Shown here piece after piece: positions 24,970 through 32,574 of a DNA stretch of 64,000 bases (positions within the stretch are counted from its first letter, which is position 1; each line of letters starts with the position of its first letter). The DNA comes from Flammeovirgaceae bacterium (GTDB lineage: Bacteria > Bacteroidota > Bacteroidia > Cytophagales > Cyclobacteriaceae), in contig JAIYCV010000001.1 of NCBI GenBank assembly GCA_027487845.1, forward strand, positions 1 to 64,000, read 5' to 3'. The translations under genes and the position numbers were made by a program. The notes under the pieces were generated by a model. That model was given only the letters and a program-made list of their open reading frames with translations. It did not search any database and was not told the origin of the DNA.

Positions 24970-27090
24970 ATGTGCGTAAAAAAACGTCATTTTAAACTCA
25001 TACTTTTTGGCGTTTTGTTTTGCGTTTCTGTTAGTTATTTTGCTCAAAGCCAACCCGTTATTGATTCATTGATGAAGGCGATCAAAGAATCAGACGGAAA
25101 TAAGAAGACTAGTTTATTAATAGACCTGGCTGTTGAGTATGCAGGAAATGACATTGACAACGCATTGAATTTTCTTGATGACGCGTATCAAAGATCGTTG
25201 AATAGTGGAGACAGTACTAACATAGTTAGGAGTGGTTGGATTCAAAGTGAGTTGTGGAGACGAAAGGAACTTTTAGATGAAGCTATGAATCGATTACAAT
25301 TTATACTTCCAGTGGCTGAACGAAATCGGTTCAGGAAGGATCAAAAAAGGATACTGAATACCCTTGCAGTTATTTCGACTTACAAAGCAAATTACGATTT
25401 AGCACTTAGCTATAACTTTAAGTCATTAAATTTAAGAGAACAAGATGGTGACCGAGCAGGAATGAGTATCGCTTACAGTAACATCGGGGTAAATTATTTT
25501 AAACTTTCAAATTATGATCTGGCTTTAAAATTTTATGACGAGGCTCTTAGGCTTAAGAGAGAACTTAATGATAAGTATGATATTGAAGGACTATTGATTA
25601 ATCTTGGACTCTGCTACAATAAAATCGGAGAATATAAGAAAGCAAACGATTTCTTTTTACAGAGTCTAAGTTTGTGCGACATTGACTGTAATCCTGCGGT
25701 AAAAATTGAAGCAGAACACGGGTTGGGATTAAGTCTTTTCGGCTTGAGAAAATTTGATGAGGCTAGTATTCATTTTGAAAAATCATTAAAAAAAGCGATT
25801 GAAAATGGAGACAGAAGAAATCAAATTGAAAGTTTAATTGGGCTAGCAAAGGTTTCATTTGAGAAAGAAGATTTTCAGAAATCAAAAGAAAGTTTGGACA
25901 AAGCGCTGCTTGCAGCAGGAAAGACTTCTTACAAAAATCTATTGATTTCTATCTACCAGCAGTATGCAGTTCTTGCCGATAATGATAAAGATTTTGAGAA
26001 GGCATCCAATTTCAGGAAGTTATATATTCAGTTGCGCGATAGTGTCTACAGCGAAAGCATGATTAAGAACTTGGCAACAATCCAAACCAACTATGTTGAA
26101 AAGGAAAACCTGGCAACTATAGAAGCAAACAAACTGGTGATTGAACAACAGAAAACTATAGGTGTAGCAGTAATAATCATTGGTGCTTTGTTGTTACTTA
26201 TTGCACTAGTATTTTATCACCAAAAGGCGCAGATTAGAAAGGTAAATAAGAACCTGAACGATAGGATCGATGAGGCAACCAAAGAAATATTTGAATCTCA
26301 CGAAAAACTGAAAAAAGCGGTTTTTGAAAGGGATTATTTTATGTACAAAACCTCACACGATATAAAAGGACCTCTTGCTACTTTCTTAGGGCTTTGCATG
26401 ATTGCGAAACTAGATGTAAAGGATGCGCCCGCACTTGAACATGTCGCGCGGATAGAAAAAACGGCTGTCAAACTTAATTCTATTTTGAATCGACTACTGA
26501 ACGTGGAGAAGATAAACCTCAATGACGTAGAGTATACTTTTGTTGATTTTCATAAAATGGTAGAAGATATAATTAGTCTTGAAAAGCAAAACTTGCCTTC
26601 GGAACGGATTTCTATCTCCTATGAAATAGAGCCGAACTTAATCGTAAAGAGTGATAGCTTTTTAATCCATCTGATTGTTGAGAATTTGATCAGTAATTCC
26701 ATTAAGTTTTACAATAATTCTACACGGGCTTTTCCCTATGTTAAGATAGCGATTTTCGGAAGGGAAGATAAGGTGGTTATTAAAGTCGATGATAATGGCA
26801 TAGGAATTCTGCCGGAAATGGAGCCCACGATTTTCAAGTTGTTCGGAAGAGGTTCTGACCGCTCTGAAACAGGGGGCGTAGGCTTGTATACTGCGAAGCA
26901 AGCCGCAGAAAAACTAGAGGGCACAATAGGATTCAAGAGCGAAAGAGAGTTAACAACGTTTGAAGCGGTGCTCCCGATGGATATGGGCCCGATTCTACGG
27001 AAACAGCGTGATCTAGAAAACAAACTAGAAGAGCGAAGGAAGAAGGAGAATAAACCACAAACAAAGGATTTAAGTCTGGTATTTTGGTGA
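24970..27090 (+). CDS. TPR-containing sensor histidine kinase
   Basis: About 706 residues. A signal peptide (LILFGVLFCVSVSYFAQS) is followed by roughly seven TPR repeats to about residue 370 (for example AYSNIGVNYFKLSNYDLALK), one membrane segment (AVIIIGALLLLIALVFYH), a coiled coil and the kinase core. The phospho-acceptor is His463 in TSHDIKGPLATF. The ATPase part shows NLISNSIKFYNN, DDNGIGI and GGVGLYTAKQAAEKL. The TPRs would face the periplasm. No response regulator gene is adjacent. ATG 24970 is chosen over TTG 24958. Confidence 0.88.
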   Translation: MCVKKRHFKLILFGVLFCVSVSYFAQSQPVIDSLMKAIKESDGNKKTSLLIDLAVEYAGNDIDNALNFLDDAYQRSLNSGDSTNIVRSGWIQSELWRRKELLDEAMNRLQFILPVAERNRFRKDQKRILNTLAVISTYKANYDLALSYNFKSLNLREQDGDRAGMSIAYSNIGVNYFKLSNYDLALKFYDEALRLKRELNDKYDIEGLLINLGLCYNKIGEYKKANDFFLQSLSLCDIDCNPAVKIEAEHGLGLSLFGLRKFDEASIHFEKSLKKAIENGDRRNQIESLIGLAKVSFEKEDFQKSKESLDKALLAAGKTSYKNLLISIYQQYAVLADNDKDFEKASNFRKLYIQLRDSVYSESMIKNLATIQTNYVEKENLATIEANKLVIEQQKTIGVAVIIIGALLLLIALVFYHQKAQIRKVNKNLNDRIDEATKEIFESHEKLKKAVFERDYFMYKTSHDIKGPLATFLGLCMIAKLDVKDAPALEHVARIEKTAVKLNSILNRLLNVEKINLNDVEYTFVDFHKMVEDIISLEKQNLPSERISISYEIEPNLIVKSDSFLIHLIVENLISNSIKFYNNSTRAFPYVKIAIFGREDKVVIKVDDNGIGILPEMEPTIFKLFGRGSDRSETGGVGLYTAKQAAEKLEGTIGFKSERELTTFEAVLPMDMGPILRKQRDLENKLEERRKKENKPQTKDLSLVFW

Positions 27091-27108
27091 TATTTGGGGT
27101 TTTATTCT

Positions 27109-29214
27109 ATGAATACTTCCCAAGTAAAAAGGTATACGATTACCGCTGCCCTGCCCTACGCAAATGGATCAAAGCACATCGGGCATTTAGCAGGTGCATA
27201 CATTCCCGCTGATGTTTATGCTCGCTATTTGAGGCTAAATGGTAAAGATGTAGTCTTCGTTTGCGGAAGCGATGAGCATGGTACTGCAATTCCTAATCAG
27301 GCGATAAAAGAAAATACAACGCCACAGGCCATTATAGACAAATATCACACACAGATACGAGATTGTTTTGCGCAGCTAGGTCTGTCTTTCGATATCTACC
27401 ATAGAACCTCTGAGCCGATACATCATCAAACCTCGCAAGAATTTTTTTTGAACCTTTTTAACAAAGGTTTACTGGAAGAAGAGGTGTCTGATCAGTATTA
27501 TGACGAGGAAGCGAAGGCTTTTCTAGCGGATCGGTTTATCATCGGAACATGTCCAAAATGCGCAAATCCGAAGGCGTATGGAGATCAATGCGAAAATTGC
27601 GGCACTTCACTCAGCCCCAAAGACTTGATCAATCCGAAATCAACACTAAGTGGTAATGCCCCCGTTTTGAAATCTACCAATCATTGGTATTTGCCGTTGC
27701 AGAACTATGAACCTTGGCTGAGGGAATGGATTTTGGAATCGCATAAAAATGATTGGAAGATAAACGTATATGGCCAGTGTAAATCGTGGATCGATGCTGG
27801 CCTCCAATCAAGAGCCATGACCCGCGACCTGGACTGGGGGATAAAAGTTCCGCTGGCTGGCGCTGAAGGGAAGGTATTGTATGTTTGGTTTGATGCACCT
27901 ATTGGTTACATATCGGCCACGAGGGCTTTGTTTAGCGAGCTGAGCCAAGGTCAACGCAAATTTGCTACACCTCAAAGCAGTTTCGAAGGAGCAAAAGAAG
28001 AGGATTGGATGAAATATTGGCAAGACGATGAAACCAAATTGGTTCACTTCATTGGCAAAGACAATATCGTTTTTCATTGCATCATCTTTCCCATCATGCT
28101 CCATGCATCTCAACAATTCATTGTGCCGCAAAATGTGCCGGCCAATGAGTTTATGAACCTGGAAGGTGATAAAATGTCAACTTCACGGGGATGGTCCATC
28201 GAGATGCACGAATACCTAGCCGGCTTTCCTGGCAAGGCAGACGTATTGCGTTATGCCCTGTTAGCCAACTTGCCGGAAACCAAAGACAGCGAATTTACTT
28301 GGAAGGATTTTCAAGCAAAAAACAACAATGAATTGGTGGCAATTTTCGGGAACTTCATCAACCGAGCGTTAGTGTTGACTCAAAAATACTTTGAAAATAG
28401 GGTGCCGAAGAGGGTGCTATTACCAGAGGATGAAGTGGTTCTCTCCGCGATAGAGGCCAGCAAGAAAGCTATTTCCGATTCTATCGAGGCGTATCGATTT
28501 AGAGAAGCTACTGCGTCAATGATTAATTTGGCGAGGGTAGGCAATAAATACCTAGCTGAAACCGAGCCTTGGAAATTAGCCAAGACAAACCTCGAAAGAG
28601 TTGGAACAATCTTGAATATAGCACTGCAAATAGGTGCGAACCTGTCCGTTTTATGTGAGCCTTTTCTGCCCTACACGGCAAAGAAGCTTCGTGAGATGTT
28701 GTCCATTCAAGATCTTAAATGGGTTGATGCAGGAGCGGTTGAGTTAATTCAAGAAGGCCATTTACTTGGAGAATCGGCTCTTTTATTTGAGAAAATAGAG
28801 GATTCAGTGATTGAGAATCAAATTCAAAAATTGATGGAAAAGAAGAAGTCTATGGAGCTTGAAAACACACCGATAGAACCATCAAAACCAGCAATTTCAT
28901 TCGATGATTTTTCAACAATGGATATTCGTATAGGAACTATTATTGAAGCGGAGTCGGTAACAAAGTCAAAGAAGCTTTTGAAGCTTTTAGTGGATACAGG
29001 GATTGATAAACGAACGGTGATGAGTGGCATTGCCGAGCACTTTAAGCCAACTGATTTAATCAATCAACAAGTGACCATTTTAGTGAACTTAGCTCCACGA
29101 AAAATAATGGGTATTGAGTCGCAGGGAATGATCTTAATGGCCTCGTCAAAAGAGGGTAAATTAAGGCTCCTAAAACCCCACGAAATAGTCGAAAATGGCT
29201 CAAAAGTGAGCTAA
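27109..29214 (+). CDS. metG: methionyl-tRNA synthetase
   Basis: Charges tRNA-Met. The roughly 701-residue protein has the HIGH-type motif in YANGSKHIGHLAGAY and the KMSKS-type motif as DKMSTSRG. There is a zinc knuckle with paired cysteines (CPKCANPKAYGDQCENC). A C-terminal EMAP-like tRNA-binding domain starts near FDDFSTMDIRIGTIIEAE and helps dimerisation and tRNA binding. The start ATG 27109 lies 18 bp after the kinase stop; an in-frame TTG at 27094 is less likely. Confidence 0.95.
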   Translation: MNTSQVKRYTITAALPYANGSKHIGHLAGAYIPADVYARYLRLNGKDVVFVCGSDEHGTAIPNQAIKENTTPQAIIDKYHTQIRDCFAQLGLSFDIYHRTSEPIHHQTSQEFFLNLFNKGLLEEEVSDQYYDEEAKAFLADRFIIGTCPKCANPKAYGDQCENCGTSLSPKDLINPKSTLSGNAPVLKSTNHWYLPLQNYEPWLREWILESHKNDWKINVYGQCKSWIDAGLQSRAMTRDLDWGIKVPLAGAEGKVLYVWFDAPIGYISATRALFSELSQGQRKFATPQSSFEGAKEEDWMKYWQDDETKLVHFIGKDNIVFHCIIFPIMLHASQQFIVPQNVPANEFMNLEGDKMSTSRGWSIEMHEYLAGFPGKADVLRYALLANLPETKDSEFTWKDFQAKNNNELVAIFGNFINRALVLTQKYFENRVPKRVLLPEDEVVLSAIEASKKAISDSIEAYRFREATASMINLARVGNKYLAETEPWKLAKTNLERVGTILNIALQIGANLSVLCEPFLPYTAKKLREMLSIQDLKWVDAGAVELIQEGHLLGESALLFEKIEDSVIENQIQKLMEKKKSMELENTPIEPSKPAISFDDFSTMDIRIGTIIEAESVTKSKKLLKLLVDTGIDKRTVMSGIAEHFKPTDLINQQVTILVNLAPRKIMGIESQGMILMASSKEGKLRLLKPHEIVENGSKVS

Positions 29215-29307
29215 CAGTATGTAAGGTGTATCCCTTAATCTAAAATATTTTTTAAAAATGTTAAGAATTGGCATTCAACCTTACATAACCAAAATTGACC
29301 TGAAAAA

Positions 29308-29868
29308 TCAATCGTTGAATAAACTCATCGTTTTTTCAATTCCGAGAGTACAAAACGCCTGAATTATCTCGATGGATTTATCCATTTTGGGTGGGAGTTC
29401 TTCAAATTCGACCTTGTCAAATCGACTTAAAACAAAGTCCGCTTGGTGGCCTTTTGAGAAATTATTTCCAATTCCGAAACGTAGTCGCGGATAATCTTGA
29501 GTTGCTAACACAAGTTCAATGTTTTTCAAGCCATTGTGGCCTGCCGAACTTCCTTTGGGTCTAAGTCGCATGTTACCAAAAGGAAGTGCGAGGTCGTCAA
29601 CTAGCACCAAAACATTTTCTTTAGGAATTTTTAAGTGCTGCATCCAATAAGCTACCGCTTTGCCACTCAAGTTCATAAACGTGGTGGGTTTGACAAGAAA
29701 CAGTTGCCGCCCTTTATATTTCAATTCAGCAGTTTCGGCCAGCCGATTGAGCGAAAAATCTATTTTGTTGTTATCCGCCAATCGATCAAGGATGAGAAAT
29801 CCGATGTTATGGCGAGTTAATTCATATTCTTGCCCAATGTTGCCAAGCCCAACTATTAAATACTTCAT
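29308..29868 (-). CDS. pth: peptidyl-tRNA hydrolase
   Basis: Recycles peptidyl-tRNA dropped by ribosomes. The 186-residue protein has [21 protein letters not shown] with the catalytic His20, the [12 protein letters not shown] motif and [26 protein letters not shown]. Length is normal. It is the last gene of the minus-strand order prs - rplY - pth, a grouping common in bacteria, but a hairpin separates it from rplY. Confidence 0.95.
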   Translation of the reverse strand: MKYLIVGLGNIGQEYELTRHNIGFLILDRLADNNKIDFSLNRLAETAELKYKGRQLFLVKPTTFMNLSGKAVAYWMQHLKIPKENVLVLVDDLALPFGNMRLRPKGSSAGHNGLKNIELVLATQDYPRLRFGIGNNFSKGHQADFVLSRFDKVEFEELPPKMDKSIEIIQAFCTLGIEKTMSLFND

Positions 29869-29967
29869 GTGTTGGCTATTTGTTTCTTGAATTGTGTTGA
29901 CTACTGTATCGCGGTTTGTTCAGGTTGGTACGTTACCCCATTAAATTTTAAAATAGGATCAAAAATA

Positions 29968-30003
29968 AAAAATCCTACCCGTTACAACAGGGTAGGATTT
30001 TAT
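29968..30003 (-). terminator. terminator between rplY and pth
   Basis: AAAATCCTACCC and GGGTAGGATTTT form a perfect 12-bp stem with a 9-nt loop, flanked by A and T runs on both sides. On the minus strand it follows the rplY stop by about 20 bp. Confidence 0.85.
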
Positions 30004-30022
30004 TATCCGATAACGGATCGTT

Positions 30023-30706
30023 TTATTTTTTACCTGCGTCTTTCTTTGGAGCTTCAGCTTTTTTAGCATCGCCTTTTTTAGCATCAGCACCTGGAGCGGC
30101 ACCCGCAGCAGGGGCAGCACCCGCAGCTGGAGTAGCAGCAGCAGTTTCTTCGGCCAATTTAGCAGCGCGAGGAACTTCCACCACAGCGATTGAAGCTTGA
30201 TGTGGATCTAGGAATTCTAAGTTGGCAATAGTCATATCACCCACTTTAACGGCATGATGAAAATCAAGACCCGAGCAGTCAACGTCAATGTGATCTGGCA
30301 TATCTTTCGGGAATCCCGCAACTTTTAACGTAGCACGTTTTCTCACCAACGCTCCACCCTTTTCAACACCGGGGGCTTTGCCAGTTAAACGAACAGGAAT
30401 GTCCATTTTGATTTTTCTGTCCTCACTAATTCTCAAGAAATCTGCATGCAAAATAATTTCACTTACTGGGTGAAATTGAACTTCTTGAAGAATGGCTTGG
30501 CACTCTTCGCCTTCAATATTCAAATGCACAAAATGTGCTTCATTCGTGTAAACGATATCTCTAAATAAAATAACGGGCGAGTAAAAATGCACTTGTTCAT
30601 CTCCACCATAAAGTACGCTTGGCACGTTACCTTCTTCGCGGATTTTTTTTGCATCGTTCTTGCCGAGATTTGCTCTTCGATACCCTATAATCTCAACAGT
30701 TTTCAT
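30023..30706 (-). CDS. rplY: 50S ribosomal protein L25, Ctc (two-domain) form
   Basis: Binds 5S rRNA. The 227-residue protein has the L25 domain (EIIGYRRANLGKNDAKKIREEG) followed by the Ctc/TL5 beta domain (IPVRLTGKAPGVEKGGALV). It ends in a low-complexity tail of Ala, Pro and Lys from about residue 185, which is common in this phylum. It follows prs by 29 bp on the minus strand and is probably co-transcribed with it. Confidence 0.94.
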   Translation of the reverse strand: MKTVEIIGYRRANLGKNDAKKIREEGNVPSVLYGGDEQVHFYSPVILFRDIVYTNEAHFVHLNIEGEECQAILQEVQFHPVSEIILHADFLRISEDRKIKMDIPVRLTGKAPGVEKGGALVRKRATLKVAGFPKDMPDHIDVDCSGLDFHHAVKVGDMTIANLEFLDPHQASIAVVEVPRAAKLAEETAAATPAAGAAPAAGAAPGADAKKGDAKKAEAPKKDAGKK

Positions 30707-30735
30707 AATTGTTTATTGGTTTAGTTTAAAATTGA

Positions 30736-31665
30736 TTAAAGTCGAATAAAAAGTGAACTGATCGATTCGTGATCGTGAATTTTGCGAATGGCTTTTGCAA
30801 ACAGATCGGAAACGGTAAGTACTTTTATTTTTGCAGATGTCTGCTTTAACGGAATAGTGTCGGTAACAACAAGTTCTTCTAACACCGAGCCTTCGATGTT
30901 TTCATACGCTTTTCCAGATAACACCGGGTGCGTGCACACCGCCCGAACTGATTTAGCACCTTTCTCTTTTAATAAAGCCGCTGCTTTGCAAATGGTTCCT
31001 GCGGTATCGACCAAGTCATCTACCAACACAACGTCTTTGCCTTCTACTTCCCCAATCAAACGCATGGAGTCTACTTTGTTAGCTTCTTTTCTGTGTTTAT
31101 CGCAAACGGCAAGGTCGGCATTGAAAAATTTGGCAAAACTTCTAGCGCGTTTAATTCCTCCCACATCGGGTGACGCAAACATGATGTCCGTTAGGCCTAG
31201 TGACTTTAAATAAGGAACAAAGATGTAGGCACCGTCCAAATGATCCACCGGAATATCAAAGAATCCTTGAATTTGATCGGCATGGAGGTCACAGGCCATA
31301 ATTCTATCTGCGCCAGCGGCAGAAAGCAAATTTGCAATCAATTTTGCCGCAATTGCTACTCTAGGTTTGTCTTTTCTATCTTGCCGTGCGTAGCCGAAAT
31401 AGGGGATAATGACGTTTACGTTTTGAGAACTTGCCCTTTTTGCAGCATCGATCATTAGTACTAATTCGAGGAAATTGTCTGCTGGGGCGCCCGTTGACTG
31501 TACGATGAACACATCGTGTCCGCGAACTGACTCCATTATATAAGGAGACATTTCTCCATCGCTAAACTGCTGATAATCAACTTTACCGAGCGGCTCGCCA
31601 TAAGCATGAGCGATTTTCTCAGCTAGGTAAATGGAGGCGCGTCCGGAAAAAATTTTTACAGCCAT
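30736..31665 (-). CDS. prs: ribose-phosphate pyrophosphokinase
   Basis: Makes PRPP from ribose 5-phosphate and ATP for nucleotide, His and Trp synthesis. The 309-residue protein has FSDGEMSPYIMESVRGHDVF, YFGYARQDRKDKPR and the PRPP-binding loop DVVLVDDLVDTAGTICKAA. Length is normal. Its start codon lies only 13 bp past a terminator-like hairpin that follows tRNA-Gln, and no promoter box is seen in the 45 bp between tRNA and gene. Confidence 0.96.
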   Translation of the reverse strand: MAVKIFSGRASIYLAEKIAHAYGEPLGKVDYQQFSDGEMSPYIMESVRGHDVFIVQSTGAPADNFLELVLMIDAAKRASSQNVNVIIPYFGYARQDRKDKPRVAIAAKLIANLLSAAGADRIMACDLHADQIQGFFDIPVDHLDGAYIFVPYLKSLGLTDIMFASPDVGGIKRARSFAKFFNADLAVCDKHRKEANKVDSMRLIGEVEGKDVVLVDDLVDTAGTICKAAALLKEKGAKSVRAVCTHPVLSGKAYENIEGSVLEELVVTDTIPLKQTSAKIKVLTVSDLFAKAIRKIHDHESISSLFIRL

Positions 31666-31677
31666 TTCTTTAATTTA

Positions 31678-31702
31678 AAAACCCGCCCAAAGGCGGGTTT
31701 TG
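31678..31702 (-). terminator. terminator or attenuator between tRNA-Gln and prs
   Basis: AACCCGCC / GGCGGGTT make a perfect stem with a short loop; on the minus strand it is followed by a T run. It separates the tRNA 3' end from the prs start codon. Confidence 0.75.
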
Positions 31703-31710
31703 CACTTGTG

Positions 31711-31781
31711 TTGTCCTACCAGGATTCGAACCTAGAAAGGCAGAATCAAAATCTGCAGTGTTACCATTACACCATAGGACA
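31711..31781 (-). tRNA. tRNA-Gln (anticodon TTG)
   Basis: On the minus strand the acceptor stem TGTCCTA pairs with TAGGACA. The anticodon stem GCAGA/TCTGC holds the loop TTTTGAT, so the anticodon is TTG, for codons CAA/CAG. The T-arm has GGTTCGAATCC. No CCA is encoded. A TACCTTTG box lies 23 bp upstream. Confidence 0.95.
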
Positions 31782-31803
31782 AGTTATCCTCCAAAAAGGT
31801 GTG

Positions 31804-31811
31804 CAAAGGTA
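31804..31811 (-). promoter_or_regulatory. -7 box of tRNA-Gln (and perhaps prs)
   Basis: Reads TACCTTTG on the minus strand, matching TAnnTTTG, 22 bp before the tRNA 5' end. It may be the only promoter for tRNA-Gln, prs and rplY. Confidence 0.45.
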
Positions 31812-31871
31812 GAATTATTTTTTAAAAGCGAAAACCTAAAAGATCTTTTTACGCGGATTGGCATGCTAACA

Positions 31872-32444
31872 CTATAACTCTGTTTCGGTGCCGGTTTGGG
31901 CAGCAGTTTCAAAACCCTCGGCCCAGAAACGATACTTATCCAGAATAGAGATCACCGCATTTCTTAAATGACGCTCATTTCCAAAGTCGATGTTGCCATA
32001 TTGCATTGTTGCATATCCTTGCCAAATTGATCGATTTTGCCTTCTGTCAAAAAATTGAATTAGCAACGTGCCTGTCTTTAGATTGAATTTTCTTGGATTG
32101 TAGTCTAAATTCGAGTTTTGGCTTTTTACCCATTCTTCTATATCGGGTTGATTATACCCATTGAACTTCAAACTATCCGAAAACATTTTATACCCTATAA
32201 TTAAGTGCGGCTTTCTTTCACTCCTTTTATATCCGAGAAACTTCATTCTTGAAACGATTGACTTCTGAACCGATTCATTGTTCATTGTAGAGTCGTTGAA
32301 ACCTACCGGCTGAAGAATATCAAAAGTTCGGTAACGTTTGAAATTACCTTTATAGCTATAATCGTATTCTACCGGTAGCTCTTTAAAACCCAAGCAGGAC
32401 GAGAGAAGTGCAATAAGAAGGCCGAATGGTAAGTATTTTTTCAT
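31872..32444 (-). CDS. DUF4136-type lipoprotein
   Basis: The 190-residue protein starts with a lipoprotein signal (KYLPFGLLIALLSSC, lipid Cys17). The mature part follows the DUF4136 pattern: FKRYRTFDIL near the start, MKFLGYKRSERKPHLIIGY in the middle, then TLLIQFFDRRQNRSIWQGYA and AVISILDKYRF at the end. The function of this family is unknown. It stands alone on the minus strand, divergent from ppc. Confidence 0.8.
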   Translation of the reverse strand: MKKYLPFGLLIALLSSCLGFKELPVEYDYSYKGNFKRYRTFDILQPVGFNDSTMNNESVQKSIVSRMKFLGYKRSERKPHLIIGYKMFSDSLKFNGYNQPDIEEWVKSQNSNLDYNPRKFNLKTGTLLIQFFDRRQNRSIWQGYATMQYGNIDFGNERHLRNAVISILDKYRFWAEGFETAAQTGTETEL

Positions 32445-32574
32445 AGGTGGTGATTATGAATATGGAAGCAAAATTTAGGAATTTATGTCATAACAACCAA
32501 GTTATTTTTTGGATGTGGCAAGAAGTGCCTAATTTGGAGGTGAATGAAGTGTTTAGTTCATCAATCAATGTGTT

